NCBI GenBank assembly: GCA_949358305.1
Contig: OX442324.1
Span: 5,337,575 to 5,401,574, forward strand
Origin: Strigamia acuminata
Taxonomy: Eukaryota > Arthropoda > Chilopoda > Geophilomorpha > Linotaeniidae
Reading direction: 5' to 3'
DNA: 64,000 bases
The translations under genes were made by a program, and so were the position numbers. Below, piece by piece: positions 46,769 to 60,918 of this stretch. Positions within the stretch are counted from its first letter, which is position 1. Every line of letters begins with the position of its first letter. Under the pieces are notes generated by a model, which worked only from the letters and a program-made list of their open reading frames with translations, ran no database searches and was not told the DNA's origin.

Positions 46769-49700
46769 TTTCATTTTAATCCGATTTTAATCCAACACAA
46801 ACAAAACGAAACTTTGACTCGGTGCGTGCGGATCGAACAAAACTGGCAACGAATTATTCAGTTGACTGGTCACCTGACACTGATTGAAATCCCCAGTACC
46901 ACACACTGACAACTACTAATGGCGCCAGCTTCACTCATTCATGGACAAATTCCATTAACCAAAGAGATTGCCGGAGGTCGCCAACCTGCACATTGCACAG
47001 TCATGCAGCCAAGCCAACAACGAGGTGAAAAGGCGGTGCTTTTACAATCTTGCCTAAAACAAACGTGAAATCTTATTCAAAATTTAACACTGACACTGCA
47101 CGAACAAAACCATTAGAAAAGGTAAAAAAAAAAGTTATTTAAAAAAAAAAAAAAAAAAAATCACTATATTTTTTTCCTAAGCTTTTACGAAACATTAACC
47201 ACGATACGAAATCCGTAAAAATTCCAATAAAATGCAAAACAAAAAATAAAATAAATTTTTTTGTTCGCGTAAATAGAACAACGGGATCCAGGTTTTTTTT
47301 ATTCTCACCCCTCTAAATCTTTTTCTTTACATCTCAACTAACTTCATTATGAAAAAGACCTCGCAGGCATTTAAATTAGAAAAACGAGGAGAAGAAGAAG
47401 AAGAAGAGGCGGAGAAAGAGGAAGAAAAAGAAGAGTCGGAAATGGAGTCGCTACTCGCTAGAAGGCGCGCGACTGATGACACCAATCGACAAGGCCGCTG
47501 CAATTCGGTCTACCCTCTACCGAAGAGAAATTAAAGACAAAATCCCGGGGCAAAACATTCTCCAACTAAATTACGATACTCATTAATCAAGATTAAAAGA
47601 GTCACTAATTAAAAGACAAATAAATATACGAGACGCGACGTGTGTGTGAGAGAAACGAAAAAATTACCACATCGTTTATCGCCTAGGCCACCAAATGGGG
47701 TCTTGAAGTCTTGGACCCAATTAAGTTTTGCATGTTTTTACCGCATCAGGGCGAGAAGGTTAAAATTTAGTCTTCCTTTCAGCAATAAACCCTGTATTTT
47801 TAAATTAGTTTTCGCTCCTCTAAACGGTTATATTCCAATTTACATGAAAAGCGCCACTTATTTTTTCTCGTGACATTTTTTCTCCTCATTTTCCGTACTT
47901 AGTAAAAAAAAAAAAGAAGAATTTCACATTCTTTTTTTTTAAAAAAAAAAAAAAAGATCCAATACTTAGTGGAAACAAACCTTCAGGTTTAAATTTCGGT
48001 GACTGTGACAGTACAATAGCTAGTGTACATTCGAAAAGTCGTTTCGACTTGTTTATCTGATTTAAAGGTCGTTTAAAACAGGCTATAGAAGTTAAATGGA
48101 ATAAATCTCAAAATGTGCTATAAAAAGCAGGTTCATTAAAAATGTTGTGTCGTTCAAAATTTGCCTACTGTGACCAAAAGACGAGTTGAAATTGACTGTC
48201 ATTTCCCGATGTTTAATTGGAGCTAATTTGTGAGCACTGGTTACATTTCGCTTCTATTTGCTGGTCGGTGGTGCAGAACTAAAAGCGAACAAACCTCGAA
48301 CAAGACCAGCATTCGAAAATTGATAAAAGGTCGAATCTTAGTTAATTTTTCTATAGCCCATTCGGGATATTTTTTTCTTCGCCAATTTTTAAAAAACGAG
48401 ATATTTGTTTTTTCTTTTAAATCAATAAACTTTTTTTTCTGAATTGGGAAACAGAAACAAAATAGTATGTATATGGCTATAAAGGGAGCTTAGGAATGCA
48501 GTGCAATTCACGTGTTTTTCGCACCCATTTCAGCAAATAGTCTGCTTTGAGATACAAGATATCACCCGCCTCGTGCTGTACAAAATGGGGATTTTACGTG
48601 ATCCTCGCTCATGCAGCTCAAGAAGAAGGCGTAAAAGGAGAATGCGTTCCTTCTCACTTTCTTTAATCAGGTGTTTGAGGAAGGAAATCAGCCATTCCTC
48701 TTTTCGTTGCCAACTCCATCTCTTAGATTCAAGTGAGAATGAATACCCGGAATCAATCAGTGGAAATTGTACACGACAACCGTTCTTTCTTCGTTCTCTT
48801 GATGAGAAATTAGTTCAATAAAACTACATTCTACTTGTACCTATCTTATTTACATGAAAATCTTAATTATGCTCATTTCAATGTATATACACATTTTTCC
48901 AACATTCGGCATGCTTCCTTGCTTGCTTGCTCATCCAACAAAATAGAAAAATTTAATTTCAAGAGTTTACTTTTTTTTTTACTTTTTTCCCCTCCCAACA
49001 ACAACAAAAAAATAAAAAATAAAGATAAAAAATAAACAAAAAATAAAATAAATAAAAAACAAACTGCCAAACGCAGAAAAGCTTTAGTGTATTAAATAGA
49101 TTAGATTTGTGCGTTTAAAAGTCAAAGAAAAAATTCTATTCTAATAAACTGAAAATATTATAACACCAATTTGATTTCACGAAACACAATGTCGATAAAC
49201 AATTTTCACTTTTCAAATTGAATTCGCCTTTTATCATAGAAATACCAAACAAAAAGCCATTTCGCAATAGTTTGGATATTTTCAATTCAATTCCCGCAAA
49301 ATGTGAGTTAGGCACTTTACTTTCCATACCAATTTTTATTACATAAAAAAAAAAAAAAAAAAACAGCCAACAAAAATTTCCCATCAAAATGTCCACTTTT
49401 TCCGAATGGATGAATGATAATGGAAAACTACTGCTCATAAATTCTAATAAAGATAACTTGCGACGTAAACGCTACCATCATTGCGTGTGTTTATTTTCAT
49501 GATAATAAAAAAAAAATTAAAAAAAAAAAATTCGTTTAAAAATGCAAGATAATGATGAAAATAACTGCCGTCGCCTATCCTGCAAATCCAATTCTCCCCC
49601 CAATTGCACTGCACAAGTGGACATTTGTTTCTGTCGTGTTAATTGCCTCGCCGTTCATCATCGGAGCATTAAGACGTTCGTGTTGACAGAATCGCATCCC

Positions 49701-52700
49701 CCTATTCTTCACATCTCGCTTTTCCGAACCCCTCCTCATCCCACCACTTTTCACTTAACTAAGTTAGCTGATTACTCCTTTCGCTATTGTTGATGCTTGA
49801 TTGAACTCGCTACAACGACACATCTCCTTACCCTCATTACAACGTTCCACCTAATTGCTGTGCCTAAGGGACCGCGTCAGATCATTAATTGGTGCCATTT
49901 TTTCCCACTCCTTTTTTCTTATTCCCATTCGAATTGGATAGAAAAACCTCGATTGTTTCTCTTCCCTCGCTAGAACGAAACACCATCCAATCATTAATTA
50001 GCACCGCCTCAGCCGATTTAATAGGATGTTCTCGCCTACTGAGGCGAAAATTTGAATTTCAAACGATCCGTAACTGCACCCCTAACACGCCACGTTAAGT
50101 TACTTGTAGATGCAAGCTGGCGCCACCTAAAGGCTACCTTAATGGATCCTTCCCAACTCATTATAAGCCTGGTGACTCCACTCTTCACCGTGCACACAGA
50201 GATGCGAATGAAAATGAAATGTTTTTTCAGGTAATTTCGCCAGGTTCAATTACACACACCCACTTCAATTTGGCAAAAAAAAAAATATTTTTTTTTGAAA
50301 AAATATAAAATAAAAAAATTCGAGTAAAGGCTACTTTACGTCTACGCAAAAAGATACGCCTCAACAAATTGAAAATTTCCTGTCACTTCGCACCGACACA
50401 CTGTATACGTGCTTTCACATCCATGCAAACTCGTTAAGTGTTTATAACGTCAATCCTTTAAAAAAAAAAACTCTTGGCACCATAGTAAATATTTTTTTTT
50501 TTGTGTACAACTTTTCACATTTTTTCAATTTAGTGAAGCAAAATGGTCGTAAATTGAAAAAAAATAGGGTCAAATTAAAAATTGAGTTGAACTTTTATCC
50601 GTTAATTTATTTTCTGGCTGCTAGCCAGACTGTGTCTGCGGGCAAATTCTGCTTAAATAAAATTACACAAGGACCACTAAACACCTCATTTAAACGTACC
50701 TGCACACTAGTCAGAGTGGTGTAGTGATATGCTTTGACCACCAGGTAGTTGGCTTCCACGTCCACGAGAGCCAGTAGGAAATATTTCCAACCCCTGACGC
50801 GAAGAATCGGGATGAGGCCTCGTTCCCCGGACCGACACGCGAGGCACGTTGTGTACACCATACACAACAGGACGTAATTGAGAAAACTTTGTGCTGAAAT
50901 GAAAACAAAATTAAAAAATTAAAACTACAAGTATTATTAAAAAAAGAAGAAAAAAAATTCTATATTAAACAAAGATGTGTTGTCTGCGTAGCATTTCCAA
51001 GCCCGTGATAAGAGAACTGCAGCCCCGTTTCGTATCTATGGGGAGTTAGACTTACTGTATTATCTCGAAGCAAAATTCCCAGGTGCTTTTCTGCCACAAA
51101 ATAACCAACCTCCTGGTAAATGTTTTGAGGTTATCACCCACTAATGCCAGAATAATGACGTCAATGTACCATATTTCACTTTTAATTCCTTTTTTGCATG
51201 CATTTTACTTTCAGATTATTTTTTTAATCTCGTCTTTGCATTTTTTTTTGCTTCACTCGGTCAATATTTACAAGAAAATCAGCGATTTGCTTTCAACCAT
51301 AGTAAAAAAAAAGGCAAGTTCTATTTGTTAGTAAATAAAATGCAGAAAAAAGTTGCCATTTCAGCCACAATTAAGATGAAATAGTCACAATTACTATCAA
51401 GATTTCGCTAATCCTTTGGGGGTTAACGAGTTGAAAAACAATTATTTTCGGATGTATCAATATCATCAATTCGGAGTTGACTCAAATGACGTAATTTCCG
51501 CTAAAACAAAAGCCAATCTAATATAAGTAATGTTTTCTAAGCCACCTGCAAGCTGAGATACGAAATGTTGGTAAATACCGAAGCATTACACTCATTACCT
51601 TGGCAAACAAAGTGGACAAACTTTCCCTTTAAGCAGCAAAATACAAGTAGCAGCATCAGTTAATTTAGTAAATAAATTGAACTTGTCACGATAAAATATC
51701 GCACAAACAAGCAGAAACGAAGAAAAAAAGAAATAAAACTAGAAATAAAAATCCCAATGGACACATTGACGCTAATGTCTAAATTATTTATTTAAAGTTG
51801 CGGGCTTGCCATAAAAAGTTGTTAGTTCGTGGTCAGAAGAGACGTAAGAAGTGGAGTTGATGATTAATTTTGAAACTCTCTTTCCGGTTGTGTAAACTTT
51901 GTCCGTAGGGATAGAATGCGAAAGACTTAGTAGCGTTGTCAAGAAAAGAAGAGATTAGTTGAGCAAAATAATTTATTAAAGCCACACGCAAGAAAGGAAT
52001 TGCCATCAAATCTAACTTTGCACCCACCAGGAGTTTAAAGAAGAACCACAACATTCATCTTTTGATATTCATTAAAATAGGGCGAGAGAGAGAGAGAAAA
52101 AAATGTTTTTCTGACGCCATACATTTTTCAAATTTTAAGTTATTTCTTATGTATATTAGTGAAAGAAGGAAAAAAAAAATATAATTTTTTCTTTTCCCTA
52201 AAGAGGATGAATAGTGACGATTGAGAATGTTTCATATATTTCAGCATTTGAATTTTCTACTTTTTTATACGTCAATGAATTAATTTTAACATTTAACATG
52301 CAAAGTGTCAACATTACCGCAACTTAACGAGCAGAATGAAAGTCGTAAAAAAATGTAATTTTATTAAATAACTTTTTTGATGGCCGCTCAAAAATCATCA
52401 CATCGCGACGCAAATAATTACAAAGTAGTTTCGCAAAGTGTTCAAAAATGGTTGACCCAGATGTTGTGTTTTGTAGCCTCAATGTTACCGTTGTTACGGA
52501 ATTAAAATAACTGAATTTATTAACAAAAATTAACATAGGGGGCGCTGGACACTCCACCAGACGTTATTTATTTTATACACTTTTATCTTGTCTTGAAATT
52601 GATTTGAAAATAAATGCAGATAAAATCAATTTTTTCTTCTTCTCTTCTTTTGGGTTTGTTTTTCTGCACAAATCTACAAACAAATCTCACAACATCTTGA

Positions 52701-55700
52701 AATAACAAGATGTATTGACATTCGGAACAATTTATATCGTGCATGAGAAAAGCCCGTGGTACGGACAGCATGACATTACGCCATCATAAATAACCAAACG
52801 AAAAAAAAAAAAACTGAAATAATAAAAATAAAAAAAAATAAAAATAAAAAAAAAATCCATCCAATTTTTATTAAGTGATACGAAAAAAGAAAGTGAGTAC
52901 CCATTGCTGTGTCAAGAAAGCGACGCTGTCATTTCAGCAATGTCCAACCAAATTGTTGGAGCGATTGACTCTTCGAAGAAAGATCAAGTTTGCTCTGTCT
53001 GCGTATTTGCTCGTGGCGCCACCTTGATTCATATGATAATCCTCACGTCACGATGAAACAACTCCCCCTGCAAACACTTGAGCAAAGACGTCACGCAATT
53101 CGTGAAAGAAAAGGAATAAAAAGCACTTGCAGGAAAGATCCAGACAAACATATAAAAGAATAAAATAATGAGCGGGTTGCGCATTCCGTTCATTGCACAT
53201 TCCATTCCTGTGCGCGTCTCCTAAATTTCATGTTCTTGTCCCAAGAGGCATTTTGACTCGTAAAAAAACCGCGACCGAATTCACTAAAAGCGAAGCGTAA
53301 ACAAATGAAATTTCACTTAACCGCATTTTTATTTTCCTCACAAAATGTTGAGTAGTTTGCATCAATTGCATTTCTATTCAACGTTGCCATGTCCATTTTT
53401 TATATTAAAATAAATAAATAAAAGTGTCTGCATCTTCTAATAACGCATCAATAGCAAAATATAAAATTGGATGAAACTCGAATGCAACATTTTTCCTTTT
53501 TTTTAAATAAAAAGGTTTTCTTCTTTTTTTTCTTCCTTTTCTGTCCTTTTCTCTTCAGTTCACTCGAATTATCTCCTTTGTACGAAACTTTTATGATGTT
53601 AAACAAAAAAAAATAAAGGGCAGAAGACGCAAAAAGAAAAATACAAATAACGAGGTAAAAAAATTATTTTTCAGAAACTTGGAAAGATTCTCCAACTTCC
53701 TCCTCATCCAAACACCATATCAGTGCCATTCAACGGTAGAAATGAAGAATAGAGCCAAAGGGAGAATGAAACTCCACTCAACCAACGAAAAAAGGAAAAA
53801 AAAAAAAAGGAAAAATGAAAAAAAGAAAGAAAAAATAGAGTACAGAAATAAAAATTAATCAATAAAATATATTTACGAAACACAGGTGCCAGAAATTAAA
53901 AAAGAAAAAGAAGAAAAATAAAACTAAAAAAAAGAGAGAGAGAAATAAAAACATTGTATTCCTACGAGACGCAATGCAGCTAAGTTAAGGGGCAGCAAAA
54001 GCTTCCAATAAATAAATTTCTTTTTCTGAATTTACTTTAAAGACGAAAATAGCGAAGGTTTTAACATTTACCCCCATTAATGACATAAATTCTTGTGTAT
54101 ATAAATTTTAACCCCGTGTTTAGCCTTAAGTGCCGTCCAAAAATGATCTATTTTAACATAAATTATTCCGTCATTCTTGGCGTTTAAATAACTTACGGAA
54201 TTTCTCTGAAGGTTGAAAATTAAAATGCGATTTTAAAATCGGTTAATAAAAATTAAAAATAAAATCATGTAAACAGTATGCTCGGCGTTATCGGCCAATA
54301 TCGCAATGCGTTATTTTGTCGCGAATGCGTTGCGTTATTGGCAAAAAAATAACGCCCATCGTTATTTTGGTAACGCGCACAAGCCTAGTAAACAGTAAGT
54401 TTTTAAAAAAAAAAAAAAAAAAAAAAAGAAACTTATTTAAAAAAGAAAAGACTTTATTTACTTTTTCTAAACGAAGCGTCCACAATGTATTTTTGAAAGT
54501 AAATTGATTTCAAAGGGTCAGAGGCTGTCTCCCTTGATTGACTGGGGTCGTTACAGGTGAAGAGACGCTAATGAACCCCGTGCGTCCCATGGCCTAGGGC
54601 GAATTCTCAAGCCGGAGATGTAAAAAGTGGAAGAAGAATGAAACCATTGATCGTCCCGCCATCTCGGAGAGAATTTATGACGAGGACAAATCAGAAGTGT
54701 GGTGTATTACCAATTGCACACAGTTATTATTCATTCGGCGACGTGATAGGGAGGCACAAATTGGAATTTACTGAAAGTGAACGCTTTTTTCGCCATTCTT
54801 GAAGCGTGACTCCATTTCATCAGATTTATTCGCAGGTAGCACATAAAAAACACATTCTCCGCATTCACTTTCAATTATCTCGACTAAAGCATTCAAAAAA
54901 ACTTCCATTTCAATTTATCAGCGAAAAAAATATATCTTATTATGCTGTTAGGAAATTTTAATCTCCTATCAAATACATAAATTTCGTGCGATCTGCGATC
55001 CATGTGCAACGTCAACTCGAGTTACTTGTTTATCTAGTCGAGTTAGCTGTCGAATCGATCGATGAAAATTGAATGCCATCGTCAATATTTCAACGTCTCA
55101 CGACCGAGTTAGCGTTCATTTGCGCACCGTCACATCCCATTGACTGCCATCTTTCCTCCGGCCAATCAGACAACTTCTTATTAAACCCCGAGAGGATAAA
55201 AAGCGAGGGGAAATTCGGGTTTCAATCTCCTCCAAATAACATTCGTTTAAAAAGAAAAAAAAAATAAATATAAAATACAAAATGGTGTTAGAAACCGATA
55301 TTATGGGGCCCCGCCAACACTCGAATCAAAAGCAACACATCTTTCCCGACATCTCCAAGAACCTCCCAACTGACTTAAGATCTACAGCATCTCCCAAACG
55401 GACAACAGAAGCAAGTGAGCGAATCGGACCAAGCTCACTGAAACAAGTAACGCGGGGTGGAAGGAAACGCATCAAAAATACGAAGAAAAAAAAATAGAAA
55501 TTCTTTTATTCCTTCTCCCACTTTTTTTTAGTACAGTAGGTGCATTCGAAAACACAAATATTTCGCACGTCACTTGCACAGAAAAACACTAACGTTAACG
55601 TTTTGCATCGGCGACTTAAACAAATCAACAACAACACATCGTGCGCCTACGTAATTTATTTGTTTCGACTAACACGAATAATAAATTATATCGATGACCA

Positions 55701-58700
55701 TCGAGACCACCGTGCAGCCCCTTGTGCTTTCCTGCAGTGCTTTGTTTTAAATTCCCACAAGAGAAGCAATAATGTGTGAATCGTCACGTGCTTGGCAAAA
55801 ACTTTATAAATAAATGTTTTTTTCTTCTTTATCTGGAAAGGTTGAGGATGGATACCCATACGTTCTTGCCAGGATAACCGCCAGTATTTCTTTTTATATA
55901 TATATATATTATATACATCACATAAATTCCCTGAGGAATCGAATGTCAGGTATTCACTCCCCAAATGCTGCAAAGATCAAAGTTACGCAAAACCACATGG
56001 AATGAGTGATAATAAACTTTAAGAATACAATGTTTTTGTCTCGGATTTTTTGCCCAGCGATTTTCATTTCTTGCAGCACTAATCCAATTCGTATCAAAAT
56101 TTGCTCCGGTGGATTTTCCAATTTCTTGTTTATATTTTTTCCACTATATAGTATAAAAATCTATTTCCTAGAAAAAAAATTTTTTTTTACTTTAAAAATT
56201 TTTTTTTTAGAATTTTTCATCCTACAATTAAAAAAAAATGTCCGGCAACGATCTATTCACTCACAAAAATGGATTTGATGGAAAAGAGAGTTTTGAAAAG
56301 GGGTGAATGCAATCTCGTTTCCAGTGGCCCTCGAGTACAAATTGTTAACAAATCTGTCACCAGGGGCACAGTGGAGAAACGCTTAAATGCGCCTATCAAA
56401 TATCCATTACAATTTTACGAGGGGTCCTGAAGAAAGGTAAACGCGTGGATACGGCGAGGATGAGTGGGTGGGTGGGAGAGGAAGTTTCTTATCGAATCCA
56501 ATCCATAAGCGTTACTGGGATATTTATCCAAATGCCACGCAGTGGCCGCGACAAGAGGAAGGAGGTGAGGTCAACACGTCATCTTAAAGCAGCTTCCAAC
56601 ATTAAGCACTCTGGAGGATTTGATGCCTGATCTCCAAAGATCGCCTTCTGCCTTGTGGGGATTTGTCACCGACCAGGGGGTAGCGTGTTTGTTTGTCACA
56701 GCACGACCTCCCGCCACGACAACATCACTGTACCATACTGAGCACGCAAATGGAATAGAATATTTTTTTGAACGGGGAGGGGGAGAAAATAAATGATAAA
56801 TTACTGTATGTGCACTCGATAGAAACTTTTTCGCATTTCTCGCGATAAATATGAGCTTATCACGTCCGAAACAATCTTTAAAGATTTAGCTCTTATACAT
56901 TTGTTTAACACAATCTATACAAAACATAAAGCTTCATTTTTTTTTTTAAAGATGGAGAATTTTTTGAATGTGCTTTAAAATTATTCGATTATGGGTTTGA
57001 AAATTTTGCAAATTTCATTTAATTGCTGGTCATCATCGGGTCGCAGTCATCAGTGTACTGCAAACATTAGCAAACCAGAGGATTACATGGAAGGTCGAAA
57101 GGATTAGTGTTTTTATTACAATAAAATTTTGTGATGGTTCGAATTGAATTTATAAAAAAAAAAAAAATTAAAATTTTAGAATTTTCAAAATATTTCCGAT
57201 AACTTTATACGCACTACTGTATTCCAAGATATCCAAAATATCTAAAAATACACGAATTAAAAAGGGAGAAAAAAACGCACCAAAACTTTTGTTATTTGAG
57301 AAAAAAGTTTTCAATTTCATGAACGTAAACAGCACACAAAAAAAAAACCTTTCAAAGATTGAATTAATGAAAAATGAGATTTGATACAAAGCAAAAAGAA
57401 CAAATATATCCAATTTAAAGTACAAAAAGAAAAAAAAAAGGTTTCATCAAATTTCCTCTTCTTTTATACCCGTATTTTAAAGCAAACAAAGAATTGTCAA
57501 TTTTAATTCTTTTCATAAAAAAATCTCAATTTACAAAATGAAGTTTGGATGTATCCATCATCTCTTTTAACGTCAACTCACGACAAAAAAAAAATAATAA
57601 AATAAAAATGAAATAAAAAATCTCAATTCGCCTTCATCCAAAACAATATTTTCTTTTAAAATCAACAACGAATGACGTTACGTTTCCCCTTCCGTTTAAC
57701 GAGCACGTGCCTAAAGTGAAGGCAACTTCATTTCTTAATTAGCAATTTTTCTTCCCCTTTCTCTACCCTCCGCAATCTCATCCATGAAAACACGGCACAA
57801 TTGCATTTTCTCCCCGAAAGATACCCACAAACCTTATTACAACGACCCCCGCGCTCTTCACCTCTATTTCGCAGAAGAGCAGTCGGCAAAATCGAATATG
57901 GCATCGAATCGAGTTCGATGCCAGTTCCTGCTCTCTAATTAACCTCTCCCATTGTTCTCGCCTTCCTCCGCGCTCGGGTCAATCAACCCAGCATTCTTTT
58001 TATTCTCCTCCTCTAATTTTTTCTCCCTTGCTTAACATAACAGACGCAGATTAGGTTTACGCGACGTTGCATCCACCTCCGGCGAAGATCTTTCTCATAG
58101 CGAAACACAGACGACATAAGAAATATAAAAGAGGGAAAAAATGCAGTAAAAGCCACGGCAAAATAGATTAGGCAGCGGCGACAGATGGGCGCTGCATCCG
58201 CCCCCGCAAACGCGCCACCTGGGAAAGTTAAAAGGAAGACACACACCAGGTACACAATAAAACACGAGAAAATTACCAAATGTAATTTCAAGAGAGATCA
58301 TTTTAAAAATTGAACGGGGCAAATTTAGAAATTGAGCGCACTTATACACATTAAGCACCCCCCCCCCAAAAGGGGGGGAAGAAAAATAAAAGAAACGTTT
58401 TAAAAAAAAATCCAATAAACAAATATAAAAAGTCGCAGAAAAAAAGCATTCTCTTCAAAGTAGCATCGTTGCGTTTTCTTATTGGCTTAGGATTAGAAAC
58501 CCTAAACCTCCATATAACGCAGTCTCCCTTCAATTTCTCTCGCCAGGGGGTCGTTAAAATAGGGCAACACGCGACGCACCAGGCGTCAGATGCCAATTGA
58601 TGACGCTCTACTGGCGCCTGTCGTTGCAGCCTTGCGTCCTTTTTGCACCCGCTTCCCACGACTGCATGCGTGACATTTTCATTTATTCTCGGCCACCAGG

Positions 58701-60918
58701 CCCTGTAATTGAAGGTCTTGAAGGCCCCATTTCCATAATTATTACGCAGGAATTCATCGCACAAACTTTAAGTTCTCAAACTTGAAGAAAATACTGTCAA
58801 ATGTATTCTCCTTCTCCTTCTCCTTCTGTTTTATTAATATATTTTAAGACAGCGAAAGCAGAAGAGACAATCTCTTCAGTTTCTACATTAAAGTTTATCA
58901 AACTCCCATCCAAATGCAACCGTATTACACATACAGTATGCCGAGCAATACACCACCTGCGTCGTATTTCAACTGGAATAAACCAACACAGCTTGACAGG
59001 GCCGTTGGGAAGATATTTTGAAAACGCCGCCCCCATGATAACAGCAGGAGACCAACAGAATGGCCAGAAAAGCCATTTCGGATCATTTCGCGCCATTTTG
59101 GGGTGGGCTCTGGGGAGGGAGGCTAGAGGAATGTTGATTTTTACTGCCTCAAGATGATCTGTTTTAGGATTTTGCCACCTTTTATGGGATGGCAAAATCT
59201 TTCAAGAAAGGGGGCACACTAAAATTCAAAAACTTTAAAGCGCTGCGATTGCCGGCCCTCCAATTGTGCCGCCTCATCGCCTCGTAGGGTATAGGCACAA
59301 GCACGACAACAACTGCAGTTAAGGGGCTAGCCTGCCTTATTATTTTGATATGTTTTGGTCAATAGATGGTGCTGACTGCTAAAACCAAATCAACTGGAAT
59401 CTTATCACACCCTAGAAAGTAGGGCATAAAAAGGGCTCTTTTAGTCTGAAACTTTTAACTTTCTTTTCTTCTTTATAGTCGGCCGAGATTTAATAAGAGC
59501 AAATTCGTGGCGCTTTTCAAAATTTAGAAATTTAATCTTGAATCTCAAAAGGTGTAACTGCAATAAAAATCGTACAATTTGCAATTTTTAAACTAATGTT
59601 TCAATTTAACAAGCAGCATTATGTGATGTCACTTATGGAATACCGTCGTAAAGCTCTCAATTTAAATTGAGTGTCCGTTTATTACGGCGTAATGTGATCC
59701 GAGTTAAGTTTTAGAGTCCGGTTTTCGTTTTTTATTTTATTTTTACTGTTTTAAAGCCCACTTCGGACGAGAACGGGAGACACACTTCAATTGCTTTTGT
59801 CGAGTTTTTATTATTGCAAAATTTAATTCAAACAACGACATAAGTAAATGGAAAGAACCGACATAGAGAGAAAGAAAGAGGTTTGTGACATAGAAACATA
59901 GAAAGAAGAAAAAAAACATGGCAGACGATAAGAAAGGTGCGAAATCGGATGAAGGAGCGAGATAAAGGTGCAAACACAAGTGTGAGATGAAGTTCGAGAT
60001 GGAGCGAAATCTGATGCGAGATGAGTGTTAACAGAAGCACAAAAAGAAGTGCGAGATCGAGCAAGAACCGTGCGATACCTGATGCAGGATGGGGTGCGAG
60101 ATAAAACGAGATAAGATGAAATAAAATGGGATCAAATGTGATGCGCCAAGAGGAAGACCGGTCGGGATGGCAGGCGAAATAAACCGCAATTTCTAGGATT
60201 ATTCAAAAAAAAATATATAAGCTTATTTGCAATGTCCTCCGTAACTTCCTAAACTTTGCACCACATTTTGCATTTTTTGGCCTTTTTGTCTTATCTCAAT
60301 TAGAAAAAAAAAAAATGGAGATAAAACCCTTTTCTCTTTTTTTCCACTGACATTTAGTTTGGATGACACGCCATCAACTTGACGTAGGCGGATTACTTTC
60401 CCAACTGCTGAAATACTAAATTAATTCCAGAGGGCTTAGATCGTAATGGGATAATACACGAGTCACATTTTATTACTGGCTCAGGTGAAGGCGGTAACAA
60501 ATCCCATACCTGAGTACCCGACGCGGAAAGGGAGTTGTCCTCCTTCGTCCAACACCCTCTCCTCTTTCCAAACCGCACACGCGCGCGAACAACAAATACC
60601 TCCCGAAGGAGAAGGGACAAGAAAAACTCCACCAACCAACCTCTGTAATTAAGTTCCCAGGCCAACAATTTTCACTCTTCAAAGATTAACTCCACGGCCA
60701 TACAACTGGAGAATAATAATCAACCGTCTGCACCCCCCACACCCCCCCCCCCCCCCAAAAAAAAACACAAGAAAAAAAAACAAGAGAGGAAAAGAAAAAA
60801 CAACTTACCTGTTGGCACCCTGACAGCAAAATGGCTGCTCAGATACTCGCTGCTGACAGCAGTGCCACAAATGAACGCTGACAGCAGCTGCCCCAATAAG
60901 ATCGCCTTCCAGACTTCC
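41334..60918 (-). CDS. SLC35F: Solute carrier family 35 member F1/F2-like transporter (5' incomplete)
   Basis: Eight exons encode about 391 residues: 60809-60918, 50700-50893, 46530-46689, 45797-45953, 45672-45727, 43524-43678, 42846-42946 and 41334-41577. All joins are GT-AG and in phase. The protein belongs to the drug/metabolite (EamA) transporter superfamily, SLC35F1/F2 branch. Conserved blocks: [125 protein letters not shown] and [17 protein letters not shown]. About ten membrane helices are expected. The C-terminal 80 residues are hydrophilic and lineage-specific. The first visible exon starts in mid-codon, so an N-terminal coding exon is missing; it was not found up to 64000. Human SLC35F2 imports queuosine, and transport here is inferred only from family. 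Confidence 0.93.
41999..42129. mobile_element. MITE with GGCGCAT ends in SLC35F intron
   Basis: Left end CACTGGGCGCATCCATAAA and right end read in reverse CAGTAGGCGCATTCGTAAA form inverted repeats; the interior has a second pair, GTCTAAA and TTTAGAC. The ends match the elements at 10953-11164 and, less closely, 4384-4548. It sits between 41577 and 42846, within the last SLC35F intron. Confidence 0.7.
43738..43805. repeat. (AAAT)n microsatellite
   Basis: About 16 uninterrupted copies of TAAA in an SLC35F intron. Confidence 0.95.
44159..44197. repeat. Poly(A) homopolymer, 39 nt
   Basis: A pure A run within an SLC35F intron; it creates lysine- or phenylalanine-only stretches in spurious frames. 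Confidence 0.95.
45299..45371. repeat. (GAAA)n microsatellite
   Basis: Interrupted GAAA repeats followed by an A run, between the sixth and seventh visible SLC35F exons. Confidence 0.9.
46720..46763. repeat. Poly(A) homopolymer, 44 nt
   Basis: A pure A run about 30 bp outside the acceptor of an SLC35F exon (on the sense strand a T run that contributes a long distant pyrimidine tract). Confidence 0.95.
46764..50699 (-). other. SLC35F intron, 4 kb
   Basis: The intron between exons 50700-50893 and 46530-46689 (beginning at 46690). It holds a GAA/GAG-rich stretch near 47385-47445 that would encode only a Glu-rich run, and many A tracts. No other feature is supported. Confidence 0.7.
50894..60808 (-). 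other. SLC35F 9.9-kb intron
   Basis: Bounded by a GTAAGT donor at 60808 and a TTTCAG acceptor at 50894. It contains many A/T homopolymers, A-rich GA-type tracts (around 53800-53950) and a C-run near 58360, but no recognisable coding exon, RNA gene or transposon with clear ends. Confidence 0.75.

Noticed and set aside
47349-47534. Glu-rich plus-strand frame
   Set aside because: It comes from a GAA/GAG microsatellite within an SLC35F intron; outside the run there is no recognisable sequence.
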